A DNA stretch of 64,000 bases from Lucinisca nassula (Eukaryota; Mollusca; Bivalvia; Lucinida; Lucinidae). The stretch lies in NCBI GenBank assembly GCA_963580285.1, contig OY757020.1, positions 98,583,497 through 98,647,496 on the forward strand, written 5' to 3'. Shown here piece by piece: positions 31,923 to 42,012 of the stretch. Each line of letters opens with the position of its first letter. The stretch's first letter is position 1. The notes under the pieces were generated by a model. It ran no database searches, was not told where the DNA came from, and saw nothing but the letters and a program-made list of their open reading frames with translations. Position numbers and translations under genes: made by a program.

Positions 31923-33222
31923 TTCCTAGATATTTAGATGATTTATTAAATATTGATAATACCTATTTCGATGGTTTGATCAGTCAGATTTACCCCCCCC
32001 CCCCCCCCACCCGAACTTCAGTTAAATAAAGAAAATTCTTCTGATTCAGAGGCCCCGTTTTTAGATTAACATCTATCTATTGTAGATGGGTTTGTTTCGT
32101 GCATAATTTATGATAAACGCGATGACTTTGATTTTGAGATTGTAAATGGTGATGTTCCTCGGGCGCCATAATATGGCGTTTATATTTCGCAATTAATTAG
32201 ATTTGCTAGAGTGTGTAGTCATGTAACTGACTTCAACACTCGTAATAAATTTTTAACGGCTAAACTTCTTTAACAGGGTTATCGATACCATAAACTACGC
32301 AAAGCCTTTTCAAAATTTTATAGACGCCATTCTGATTTAATTTCAAAATGCAATATTGGACTTAAAACTCTTCTGCAACAAGGTCTATCGGAACCCGAAT
32401 TTTATGGTGACTTAGTATATAAATTCAGAAAAAAATATTACCGCAAATGACTTCAGCACCAAATTTCGTAAAATCATTCTCCGATATAAAAAGATTGGGT
32501 ACACCATTGATGTTATACGACAGACTGCATGCATGATTGTTAATCCAATCACGGTTGGCAACTTTGCTTCCCTCTTTAATTGCACGCCGGTGGGTCAGGT
32601 CTCAGATTCTATGACGGTTCCAACGTAAAGACTTATTAAGAATTAGAGAGATCTAATTCAAGGTAATGTTGGTTGGTGCCTGATGCTCTGTCTCTGGTCG
32701 GGCCTATCGGAGTCTAACTGTTGGTTTTCTTTTGCTCCAGCATTTCAGTGGTTTCTTGCGTCGAGTCCTCACCGTTGTCTCACCTCTGTGGTTCTTTGAC
32801 TATTTGTGTTCACGGAGATATTGCACTGATGAGTTAGGAGGCCTTCATGCGGACTGAACAAATTATTTGTCTAAGTCGCGACGGAAGTAAGGGCGAGGAT
32901 TGTGGCCACGTAAAATCGATTTAAGCCCCCCCCCCCCCCCCCCCCAAGTGGAAATCTTTCCACTGACCGTTCCAAGGCGGTTCTTCTGTGGCGATTTATT
33001 TATGTTGTTGTTTGTTACTTACTGTGTGTATCACTTGTGTCTTTTTATTTTGGATGGGCATATGGCCATTTTGTGGGAAAGGAACTGTCCTTATGGCCTT
33101 CCTTTGTTTAGGTTCCAATTATGGTCTGGTCGCTTAATGTTTTTGTTTCTTTCCCCTTGGTGTTTTTGGTGGGTGGAGTAAGTTAATTGTATCGATTCCT
33201 GATCTTTGTGTTACTTCTACTT
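31923..33222 (+). pseudogene. Second, inverted, 5'-truncated copy of the Penelope-like RT element
   Basis: Starts at CCTAGATATTTAGATGATTT, the YLDD motif region, and runs through the RT C-terminal part to about 32628, then the tail 32640-33222. It has stops, frameshifts and C-runs at about 31988-32005 and 32926-32945. Its outer end (GATCTTTGTGTTACTTCTAC, TTTG) is the reverse complement of copy 1's outer end at 28988. Copies 1 and 2 thus form an inverted repeat with about 1.25 kb arms around the Gypsy integrase. Confidence 0.75.
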
Positions 33223-33492
33223 TGAAAAGCTGTGCCAACCTGATATTTTTATTTCAGGTTACCTTGTTACCATGAAAATTGTGTCTTGTTACCGTTATTC
33301 AGTTTTATGATTATTTGATGATTGCATATGTGAAGATGCCTGATGATGATGATGATGATTTCGTGTTTAACTACGCGTCAACCCTCTTTGTGGGTCATAA
33401 GCGTCAAACGGTTAATGGTTAAACGGCATGAATAATTATGATGATATTAAAAGTAAAAAGTCAGAATGATAATGTATAAAAATCTGAAACAG

Positions 33493-34430
33493 TTAAATCT
33501 TATGAAAAAGTCCAATTTCTTTTAAGAATAAAATAATATTATCAACAGGTACATCTCGAAACAGTTGTTGCAAAGTGTCAGCTTTGAAATATAAAATACG
33601 TGAGGTTGAAAAGTCAACACAGTCAATTAAGATATGTTTCACAGTGAATGGCTGATCACAACCTACACAAGAAGGCTGATCATCACCATTAAAAATATAA
33701 GAATGAGTTACTCTAGTATGGCCAATGCGCAGTCGTGTTAATACTACGTCCTCTTTTCTGGAAAATTGTGAAGAAGAGCATTTTGTACTAACGACAGGTT
33801 TAATGGCCTGGAGTTTGTTATTTATTGCACGGTCCCATTCGCCTTGCCATTCCGACAAGATGTATCTGTTGATAAATGGTTTAAAATTATTAAAAGGAAT
33901 TTTAAAAACAGATGGATCAAGATTGAGCGATTCCTTTGCTTTCTTGTCAGCATATTCATTGCCGACAATGCCAATATGGCTCGGAAGCCAACAAAACAAG
34001 ATTTGGTGTGTTTTTGAAATTCCATGATGTTTTTCGATCAATTTTTGAATTTGAGGATTTTTAGATGATGAATGGTCTAAAGCCTTAAGCACAGAAAGTG
34101 AATCAGAAAATATAATTGCTTTTTGAATTGTTGAAGAACTGATAAAATCTAAAGCTAGGTCTATTGCTTTGGCTTCAGCTGTAAAAATAGATGAACCATC
34201 TGGAAGGCGCATGGTTTTGTGCGTATCTTTAGAAACATACGCACAACCAACTTTGTCTCCTTCTTTGGAACCATCAGTATAGACTTGCTGGTAATCATTG
34301 TAACGTGACTGTAGTACCTGAAAGTTTTGTTTGAGAAGTATCGGATTTGATTCGGATTTTTTTCCATCATGTAAGTCGAACAGAATAGAAGGTTTTTTAA
34401 TACACCAAGATGGAACTTCGGCCGTTTCAT
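33493..34430 (-). pseudogene. LINE copy A: RNase H domain and C-terminal tail of ORF2
   Basis: RNase H blocks: QVYTDGSKEGDKVGCAYVS (first Asp), FTAEAKAIDLAL (Glu), AIIFSDSLSVLKAL (Asp), LPSHIGIVGNEYADKKAKE (His/Asp). A cysteine/histidine motif follows: CVGCDQPFTVKHILIDC, found at the C-terminus of many I/Jockey ORF2 proteins. The frame continues from 34435 (linker KYETKPTAIKSFGLRILP) and is intact to the stop at 33493. Confidence 0.8.
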
Positions 34431-34687
34431 GTTTTTGAATATTTTTAAGGTCGATACCTGAATTTTCTAGCAGTGGTAAAATACGTAATCCAAAAGATTT
34501 GATTGCTGTGGGTTTGGTTTCATACTTATCTACAAATTGAGGTGGAAATGAAATTTTGGATGCCGGGTTAGATGGATTTGCAGCAAGTCTAATAGCATAC
34601 TGAAGAGAAAGTTTCTCTCTACGCGAAGTTAAAGATGGTTCACCTGCTTCTACATAAAGGCTTAATACGGGAGAAGTACGGAAGGCC

Positions 34688-34967
34688 CAGCGTAAATATT
34701 CTGAGAAATCGGAAATAAATTATTGGTTTAGACTCATATTCTAGACAGGTTTTTAATTATTTGGACCCCATTTCGATGTATATCAGTCTTTGAATCGACT
34801 GCCTATTCGAAATTCGCAAAATTGCAGTATGTTTCCTCTGGCTTTCGTTGCCGGATCATTGCAGGGTCACTGATGAGGCTTTATTAGCCGAAACTACGTA
34901 GTATGACCCATCTTCTTTCTTATGAATGTTTTCATTGCTCTTAAAGGAACTCATTTTTGATTTTTAT
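34688..34967 (+). mobile_element. Retrozyme-like monomer inserted in LINE copy A
   Basis: Comparison with copy B (44690-44700, GGCTCCCATAGCC) shows the insert replaces TCCC. It runs from CAGCGTAAATATTCTGAG to TTTTTATTTCAC and matches the 382-bp array units at 39446-40391, without the roughly 103-bp leader (CTTCACTGCAGCTGG...). No target duplication is visible. Confidence 0.75.
34864..34909 (+). ncRNA. Hammerhead ribozyme, type I
   Basis: Stem I GGGTCA (34864-34869), core CTGATGA, stem II GGCT-TTATT-AGCC, GAAA (34890-34893), stem III CTA-CG-TAG, cleavage triplet GTA ending at 34903, and stem I return TGACCC (34904-34909). Every helix pairs perfectly and all invariant bases are present. It lies antisense to the LINE. 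Confidence 0.85.
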
Positions 34968-34968
34968 T

Positions 34969-35800
34969 TCACATAGCCAGACGAAGGCCTTGGTGATGGA
35001 TGGTATCCAAGGATTTTAAATAGGACTTTCTGGCAGAACCATAAACAACAGACCCATAATCTAATTTAGATCTTATTAAAGACCGATAAAGATGTAATAA
35101 AGTATACCGATCTGCTCCCCAACTTGTATGAGCTAAAACTTTCAAAAGATTCAAAGCTTTTAAGCATTTCGCTTTAAGATATTTAATATGGGGAATAAAA
35201 GATAACTTTTGGTCAAATATGACCCCAAGAAATTTGGCTTCTTCAACAACAGGAATTTGTGATCCGTATAAGAACAGGGAAGGATGGTCGTGTTTCTTCC
35301 GTAGTTTACAAAAATGAACACACTGCGTTTTCGACTTGGAGAACTTGAAACCATTTTTATCAGTCCATTCTTCTATTCGTTTTAAATTTTGTTGTAACTT
35401 TCGTTCAATTGTTTTCATGTTTTTTGAACGGTAACATATACAAAAATCATCAACATACAATGAACAGTCTGTTTTGTCGTCCAAACATTGTACAATATTG
35501 TTTATTTTGATGTTAAATAGCGTAGTTGAAAGAATACTACCCTGTGGGACACCCTGTTCTTGATCATAGAAATCTGACAGGGTAGACCCCACACGCACCT
35601 GAAACATGCGTTCCCCTAAAAAGCTTTCAATAAAACTGGGAAGTTTTCCTCTTAAGCCAATGTTATGTAGATCTTTCAATATTCCATAACGCCATGTTGT
35701 ATCATATGCTTTCTCCAAGTCGAAAAAGACAGCTACTAAGTGTTCTTTGTTAATAAAAGCATCTCGTATAAATGTTTCTAGTCTTATTAAATTGTCATTG
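34969..35800 (-). pseudogene. LINE copy A: RT palm and thumb
   Basis: Blocks: FFDLEKAYDTTWRYGIL (motif A), QGVPQGSILSTTLFNIKIN (motif B), CSLYVDDFCICY (motif C, YVDD), KTQCVHFCKLRK and AKFLGVIFDQKLSF. A 1-nt insertion near 35858 (CTCTTAAG where copy B has CTCTAAG) separates it from the upstream part of ORF2. The retrozyme insertion truncates it at 34968. Confidence 0.8.
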
Positions 35801-35803
35801 GTA

Positions 35804-37462
35804 CTACGTTCCGAACGAAAACCCGATTGATATTCTGAAATGAGGTTGTTGGACTCTTAAGTACCAGACTAATCTCTTGTTTATCATTCTCTCCAATGTT
35901 TTACACAAACAACTTGTCAAAACTATCGGACGATAATTTGTAGGTTCTGCATGATCTTTCCCTGGTTTCGGAATTGGTACAACTGTAGCTACACGCCAGC
36001 TCTCAGGACAGACCCCTATTTCCCAAATATTATTAAAGATATCTAAAAGTGTTGAAAGAGACTTTTTTGGGAGATGCTTAAGCATCTGATAATGAATTTC
36101 ATCGGGGCCGGTTGCCGTATCATGTGATTTTTCAATGGCTTCAACGAGTTCGGATAAGTTAAAAGGTTTGTTGTATTCTTCGTGATTAAGGGATTTGAAG
36201 TTTAGATTTCTTTTCTCTTGGTCCTTTTTGAAATTTCTAAAAGTGTCAGAATAATTACGCGATGATGAATTTCTCAAGAATGTGTGCCCAAGAGTATCTG
36301 AAATATCTTTTTTTGTTGAAGCTATTGTGTCAAATTCAGTATTTAAATGTGTAAAACTAGAAGACTTTGTTTTTCCTGAAATTTTTCGTACCATATCCCA
36401 AACCTTTTTAATGGGGGTTTTATAGTTCAATTTGGAGACATATTCTCTCCATGACTTTCGTTTGGAAGCTCGGATTGTTCGCCGAGCTTTAGCTCTAAAA
36501 ACTTTTACGTCGTTTAGCTTTTCTGAAGTGGGATTTTTGCAGAACTTATTTAGAGCCTGTTTACGTTTTCTGATAGCTTCTTTACAGTCATTATTAAACC
36601 AAGGCTTGCTTTTCTTAGTATTTGTTGAGGTCTTTGGTATGCATTGTTCTGATATATTAATAAGCGAATCTGTGAAATCAGAAACAATGTCAGATGATTC
36701 ATTAAAGTGATCAATTGATAACTCTTCTTCACATAAATTATGGAACAATTCCCAGTCGGCTTTATTCACCTTCCATTTCTGGTTACAGTCCTCATCTGGT
36801 TCGTTTACGCTCTCAATTATAACAGGGAAGTGATCACTTCCGCACTGATCTTCATGAACAGACCAGTCATAGTCTAAAAAGAGAGATGGGTGACACAAAG
36901 AGAGATCTAAAGAAGACAAATGGCCTGTTGCAGGGTGAAGATAAGTATAAGATTTATCATTCATCAAACAAAGATCGTTCTTTGCAATAAAATCTTCAAT
37001 AAGTGCTCCTCTGTTGTTGTTATCTTTACAATCCCATAGAATGTTGTGACCATTGAAGTCACCAACTAAAAGATATGGCGATGGAAGTTGATCTAGCAAT
37101 GAGTCAAGATGTTCGGGCTGTAAAGAGAATGAAGGTGGAATATATAGAGAACAAATTATAGTTTCTTTATCAAGAGAAACCGATACTGCTACAGCTTGTA
37201 GTTCTGTTTTCAATTTGATCTCTCTTTGTGGCAAACATGATTTAACAAAAATTGAACTGCCACCAGATGGTTTATTACCATCAGAATAGATATAGCTATA
37301 TGTATTGAAACCCCTGACATCAATGTTGTCATCAGTTTTTAAAAAAGTTTCTTGTAAACAAAAAACCGATGGGTTAAATAAAGAAAGAAGTAATAAGAGT
37401 TCATTATAATTTGATTTAAGACCTCGACAATTCCATTGTATTATATTGTGTTTTGGATCCAT
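35804..37462 (-). pseudogene. LINE copy A: EEP endonuclease and RT fingers
   Basis: ATG at 37460-37462 begins MDPKHNIIQWNCRGLKSNY. EEP blocks: CLQETF (Glu), LLVGDFNGHNILW (Asp, Asn), SSLDLSLCHPSL, CGSDHFPVIIES (SDH). All expected catalytic residues of the endonuclease are visible. RT fingers follow: TATGPDEIHYQMLKHLP, ATVVPIPKPGKD, NYRPIVLTSC. The frame is lost at about 35850. Confidence 0.85.
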
Positions 37463-37494
37463 TTTATGGAGAGATTTTTTTTTTCAAATAGAAA

Positions 37495-38817
37495 CTAAGG
37501 CGGTTTTACTGGTGACCGCGATCTGTTCTCACTACTTCGTGGTGTTTGAGAGCTTGATCTGTTTTTTCTATTTTGTGGTGATGGAGTAACAAGAAATTCC
37601 ATGTCACTATCATCCGAAAATCTGAACCTATTGTGTGTTTTAATCAGGTCTCGTGATTCTTTGCGTTGTCTGTCTGATATTATCTGTTTTTGAGTTAATT
37701 TTTGTTTTTGTTGTTGATGTTGCTTTTTAAGATCATTTTTAATCATTTCTAAAGTTGAGTTTTTTAATGGTTTGTCAGTTTTATTTTGTTCCTTTGGCTG
37801 TGGTGGTGTTTGAATTTGGGCGGTGTTCGTTTTGTTGTCGGTTCTGCTTTTAGCGATAAGCTTTTGTAAAGGTTCAAGACCAGGAATCTGTTCCGTTTGT
37901 GAGGCAGCATCAACCACTGGAACCTTTTTAACAGATGACTCGGTGATGCTAGCATAACTTACACCAGGTATCGGTGTTGGTGTCTCAACAGTTTTCCGGG
38001 CTTCGATAAAAGATATATTGTTGGTGAACTTAATTCTTAAAATTTCCTTTTCTTTATGCCAAATTTTGCAGTCCTTTGAATAAGCGTGATGGTTTTCTCC
38101 GCAATTTACACATTTTGGTATTTTGTCACAATCACGTTCATGATGACCAGTTACTTCACCGCATCGAGGACAGACTGGGTCTTTAGAACATCTGTCCTCG
38201 TGGTGTCCATATTTTTGACAGTTGTGACAACGTAACGGGTTGGGAATATATATGTCGACGTTGACTCGAAAATATGCTACTTTAACTGTTTTGGGAAGGA
38301 CTGGCGTATTGAAAGTAAAAACGAAAGTATTTGTATCTTTTAATTGACCATCCCGTTTAATTTTGAAGCGTTTAACCGTAGTTACTCCTTGAGTCCTTGT
38401 ACCTTCAAGAATCTCCTCCTCGCTACAACCCCTCAACTCAGGGCAACGAATTACCCCTTTTGAGGTATTTAGCGAGGTATGCGGGTACACACGTACTTTC
38501 AGATTGTGAAAGTCAGTGGTGCGCAGGAGATTCTCGGAATGTGATTTTCTGTTGACTTCAATGAGTAACTGGTTGGATCTATTTAGTTTCTTGATATTAA
38601 CAGGTTCACCAGCTATACTTTGAATTACTTTTTGAATGACGAATGGTGACAGAGATGTTATTGTCTGATTTTGATCTTTACTTTCAATTATCAAGAAACG
38701 CGGAAATTGTTGAGACGAAGGTTCCGTTACAGTTTGAGATTCGCGGTCGTCATTGTCCGAAGTATCGATGTCAGATGTGTTTTGGTATGTCTTTTTCCTT
38801 TTTTTATCTTTCACCAT
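37495..38817 (-). CDS. LINE copy A: ORF1 (gag-like) with three zinc knuckles
   Basis: Open from a first ATG at 38883, but the better start is MVKDKKRKKTY at 38817 because the upstream part is conserved 5' leader in copy B too. It has a basic/acidic N-terminus, an RRM-like middle region, three knuckles (CHNCQKYGHHEDRC, CPRCGEVTGHHERDC, CVNCGENHHAYSKDC), and a Q/K-rich coiled tail (KKQHQQQKQKLTQKQ) with an RS/P-rich end. It binds element RNA in the family. The frame is fully open. Confidence 0.8.
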   Translation of the reverse strand: MVKDKKRKKTYQNTSDIDTSDNDDRESQTVTEPSSQQFPRFLIIESKDQNQTITSLSPFVIQKVIQSIAGEPVNIKKLNRSNQLLIEVNRKSHSENLLRTTDFHNLKVRVYPHTSLNTSKGVIRCPELRGCSEEEILEGTRTQGVTTVKRFKIKRDGQLKDTNTFVFTFNTPVLPKTVKVAYFRVNVDIYIPNPLRCHNCQKYGHHEDRCSKDPVCPRCGEVTGHHERDCDKIPKCVNCGENHHAYSKDCKIWHKEKEILRIKFTNNISFIEARKTVETPTPIPGVSYASITESSVKKVPVVDAASQTEQIPGLEPLQKLIAKSRTDNKTNTAQIQTPPQPKEQNKTDKPLKNSTLEMIKNDLKKQHQQQKQKLTQKQIISDRQRKESRDLIKTHNRFRFSDDSDMEFLVTPSPQNRKNRSSSQTPRSSENRSRSPVKPP

Positions 38818-38883
38818 GATGAAGAGATAATATAATTCGTCTTCCGTGCTCTCCGCCCACCGTGGAGCCCTACAAGGGAACAC

Positions 38884-39360
38884 TTTAAATGAGTGGATCT
38901 CCTATCTCAAGTGTTAGAGATACACAGAAGATATACTCGTACGAGCAAAAAGCTGCACGATTGGTCCGTTTAGCCGCCGCCTTCTAGAAATGGAAAGGTT
39001 GAGAAAAGACTTTATGAGCAAACGGTGCGTATGCAGGTTGATACAAAAGACAAGGAAGAGAAAGTAAAAGGTTATTCCTAGGGCTTGGCGCGACCAGCCG
39101 ATTGACCGTGCCGGACCGCACGACCACCCGTCTAACCGAAATCCAGGCCGAAGAGGTGTGTTGGGTACCTGAAGCACAGAACCCCCGATAACCCTCAACC
39201 CCCAGGACCCCTTCATCCGGCTTACGGGACGCCACCCACGGCAAACGGGTGGTACTTCCTTTAGCTCTTCCCAGTGGGCACATAGACCACAGCAGCAACG
39301 TGCCCAGTGGGAATTGAGCCCCCAGGGCCACGGCAAGGCAGGAAGTCTAATACCTGGGGG
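38884..39360 (-). promoter_or_regulatory. LINE 5' leader (copy A)
   Basis: About 480 bp shared with copy B (49640-50352): CTAGAAGGCGGCGGCTAAAC, GGCTCCACGGTGGGCGGAG, TACCCAACACACC and GCCTTGCCGTGGCCC, ending at the element start CCCCCAGGTATTAG. It is GC-richer than the body. In this superfamily the internal promoter lies here; no specific site can be assigned by eye. Confidence 0.55.
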
Positions 39361-39521
39361 TGAAGATGCCTGAACCTTATGATGTTGGTAAAACAGTAAG
39401 TTGCTTTATAGCAGATCTGTCTGGCAGTTAAACATATATAAGAGGCTTCGAATCGACTGCCTATTCGAAATTCGCAAAATTGCAGTATGTTTCCTCTGGC
39501 TTTCTTTGCCGGATCATTACA

Positions 39522-39567
39522 GGGTCACTGATGAGGCTTTATTAGCCGAAACTACGTAGTATGACCC
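39522..39567 (+). ncRNA. Hammerhead ribozyme, array unit 1
   Basis: GGGTCA / CTGATGA / GGCT-TTATT-AGCC / GAAA / CTACGTAG / TA / TGACCC: all helices pair and the core is intact. It is identical to the motif at 34864. Confidence 0.87.
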
Positions 39568-39903
39568 ATCTTCTTTCTTATGAATGTTTCCATTGCTCTT
39601 AAAGGAACTCATTTTTTATTTTTATTTGCCTTCACTGCAGCTGGTGTTGTGCCGTGTGGCGGCCGTAAAACGTCTCCCCGTACATCAACCATAGTGCAGT
39701 TTATATTTTACTTTTGGTCCTTTGAGATCAGCGTGAATATTCTGAGAAATCGGAAATAATTATTGGTTTGGACTCATATTCTAGACATGTTTTTAATTAT
39801 TTGGACCCCATTTTGATTTATATCAGTCTTTGAATCGACTGCCTATTTGAAATTCGCAAAATTGCAGTATGTTTCCTCTGGCTTTCTTTGCCGGATCATT
39901 ACA

Positions 39904-39949
39904 GGGTCACTGATGAGGCTTTATTAGCCGAAACTACGTAGTATGACCC
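39904..39949 (+). ncRNA. Hammerhead ribozyme, array unit 2
   Basis: Same sequence as unit 1 with an intact core and perfect stems I and II. Together with unit 1 it would release a 382-nt monomer. Confidence 0.87.
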
Positions 39950-40285
39950 ATCTTCTTTCTTATGAATGTTTCCATTGCTCTTAAAGGAACTCATTTTTGA
40001 TTTTTATTTGCCTTCACTGCAGCTGGTGCTGTGCCGTGTGGCGGCCGTAAAACGTCTCCCCGTACATCAACCATAGTGCAGTTTATGTTTTACTTTTGGT
40101 CCTTTGAGATCAGCGTGAATATTCTGAGAAATCGGAAATAATTATTGGTTTGGACTCATATTCTAGACACGTTTTTAATTATTTGGACCCCATTTTGATT
40201 TATATCAGTCTTTGAATCGACTGCCTATTCGAAATTCGCTAAATTGCAGTATGTTTCCTCTGGCTTTCTTTGCCGGATCATTACA

Positions 40286-40331
40286 GGGTCACTGATGAGG
40301 CTTTATTAGCCGAAACTATGTAGTATGACCC
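40286..40331 (+). ncRNA. Hammerhead ribozyme, array unit 3
   Basis: Differs from units 1 and 2 only by C to T in the two-base stem III loop (CTATGTAG), which leaves all pairs intact. Confidence 0.85.
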
Positions 40332-40440
40332 ATCTTCTTTCTTATGAATGTTTCCATTGCTCTTAAAGGAACTCATTTTTGATTTTTATTTGGCTAACGA
40401 AGTACTGTCACGCAAATACTGATGGAGCCCTTGAGACGAG

Positions 40441-40760
40441 GGAATATTTGTTTGTTTGTTTGTTTGTTTGTTTTATTTGAGGTTTAACGTCCCCGTCAAC
40501 ACTGTAAATGTCATTTTGGAGACGTTGCTTCCAATTTTGTGGGACTTTTACCCGACATTGAGATGAAATGACATCTCAAGCCCTGTCGCCCAATGAAACC
40601 AATAGGGTTTATTAGCATGGAGGGTCCGCCTCGCCCCGCGGTTCCTGGACACGCTTAGATCCTCTAAGGGGTTTACCAGTACTAGTGTGCGGGCCGGATT
40701 CAGCTCTGCGTGGAAGCATCATGCAGCCCATTTTTTTCTTCAAGCCCCTATGGGCGGGGG
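40441..40760 (+). mobile_element. SINE-like ~300-bp repeat, complete
   Basis: Begins with a (GTTT)n run, GGTTTAACGTCCCCGTCAAC, GACATTGAGATGAAATGACA, TTTACCAGTACTAGTGTGC and ends CCCCTATGGGCGGGGG. Read on the minus strand it is 5' GC-rich to 3' (CAAA)n. It sits just before the splice acceptor of the zinc-finger exon. Confidence 0.75.
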
Positions 40761-40808
40761 CCGTAAAATATTAGTTTTTGAACCTTGTTCATGCGTGTGT
40801 ATTTTCAG

Positions 40809-42011
40809 GGCAACAACTACCAGTGTACTATGTGCAGGACCCTCTACTTCCCAATGGAATGGCAGGTGTGCCGCCACCTCAAGGAGCACCACACTGGGGT
40901 TCAATATCAGTGTCAGCTTAGTAACCAGATCTACCTGAGAAGTACCATTGGCCATAACTGCAATGCCAGCTCCTCAGATTTAGAACCCATGCACGTAGAG
41001 TGTCGTAAAAGGGGATGCTGCAAGGAAGAGACTAGAATACTTTGTCGCAAATGTAGTGGACCTCAAGTGGAGGTATGTTCCAGCAGGACAGGGCGCTGAA
41101 TCCCCTGCCCCTGTTATCAAGTCAAAGGTGACCAGAGTTGAGACGAAACGCCCGACAATTGCGAAGTTACCTACAACGGGACGCCAGCCCAGACCTAACT
41201 ACAAGACCTATAAGCGCGAGTCAAACAGAATCCCTGGTGCGGCCTCTAAGAAGCCCCGTCTTGAGCTGTCCAGGGCAAATTCCCTTATTGACCTTGGGAT
41301 AGGCCCCGAAGTCGAGGTGTCTACTGCATTAATTTTCTCCCCACCAACAAGGATTTTAGAAGATTATCCTGAGTTCGTGCCCTCCCTTGAGACATTGACA
41401 GACCAGGCCAGAAAGATTGCAACCGCTACACCTGAGGCCCTGGAGCCATCCCTCCAGGAAACAATCTTGTCAACAGATCCTGAAAGGAATACTAAATAGC
41501 ATGAATGAACTTCATTCTACAGAATCTCCAGGACAAGCTGTGACAAACTACAGCACCATCCAAAACTCCTCTGATGGCTCCAGCCTGGCTTCTGAGACCT
41601 CAGGAAATGAACAAAGGAGGTGTTAGAGGAAGAGAAGAAAGGGGAAGCAAATGGCAGTCATCTAAAACAAATTGAGAGTGATCAGAAAGAAGTGAAAGAC
41701 AGTGTTTTAAAACAAACTGAAAATGAAGATAATAATTCAGAACAGACTGAAAGTGCAGACAGCAAATTAAAGCAGACTGAAAATGAAAACAGTAATTCAA
41801 AACAAACTGAAACTGATGACAGTATTTCAAAGTGAAACTGAAGACAGTAATTCAAAACAAACTGAGAAGGAGAACAAAAAGTAGTCAGTGAACACAGTGA
41901 AAAACCGAATGATGAAATTGATGAGGAAAATTTAGAAAAGGAGAAAAGATTGAGAAGAGCAAAGAGAAAGCAGAAAAGGGAGGAGAGAATGAGAAAACGA
42001 CAGGAAGAGAG
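40809..42011 (+). pseudogene. C2H2-like / KQTE-repeat / K-E-rich coding region, 5' part of a split gene
   Basis: GTGTGTATTTTCAG is a good acceptor before 40809. The exon encodes NYQCTMCRTLYFPMEWQVC...HLKEHH (C2H2-like) and a second, degenerate finger, then CKEETRILCRKC. A frame change near 41095 leads to a basic region to 41499, another to MNELHSTES, and then 41620-41880 with repeats of KQTEN/S-E/D-D. The end reads KREERMRKRQEE (41970-42011). The frame then runs straight into a LINE and continues at 50353 as RQEEGNTAEEN, so the LINE cut one coding sequence. Several shifts suggest a pseudogene, or exon joins I cannot see. Confidence 0.55.
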
Positions 42012-42012
42012 T

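Larger units (their letters stand above)
33331..39373 (-). mobile_element. Complete I/Nimb-like LINE (copy A) with 13-bp target duplication
   Basis: TGAAGATGCCTGA occurs at 33331-33343 and again at 39361-39373, exactly flanking a 6.0 kb element on the minus strand. The 3' end is an (ATC)n tail (complement GATGATGATG at 33344), the 5' end begins CCCCCAGGTATTAGACTTCC. It carries ORF1 with zinc knuckles and ORF2 with EEP endonuclease, RT and RNase H, the order of the I superfamily. It is near full length but has a frameshift and a retrozyme insertion. Confidence 0.85.
39446..40391 (+). repeat. Tandem retrozyme array, 382-bp unit, about 2.5 units
   Basis: Hammerhead cores begin at 39522, 39904 and 40286, exactly 382 bp apart. 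Units are nearly identical. Each holds CAGCGTGAATATTCTGAGAA, GACTGCCTATTCGAAATTCG, the hammerhead, AAGGAACTCATTTTTGATTT, and a leader CTTCACTGCAGCTGGTG, GTGTGGCGGCCGTAAAACG, GTCCTTTGAGATCAG. The first unit is 5' truncated and the last ends at TTTTTATTT. There is no ORF. Direct tandem repeats with one self-cleaving motif per unit are the hallmark of retrozymes, whose transcripts circularise. Confidence 0.85.

Noticed and set aside
33725..34027. Plus-strand frames opposite the RNase H domains (also 43730-44073)
   Set aside because: Shadow frames of the minus-strand LINE ORF2, conserved only because the LINE copies are similar.
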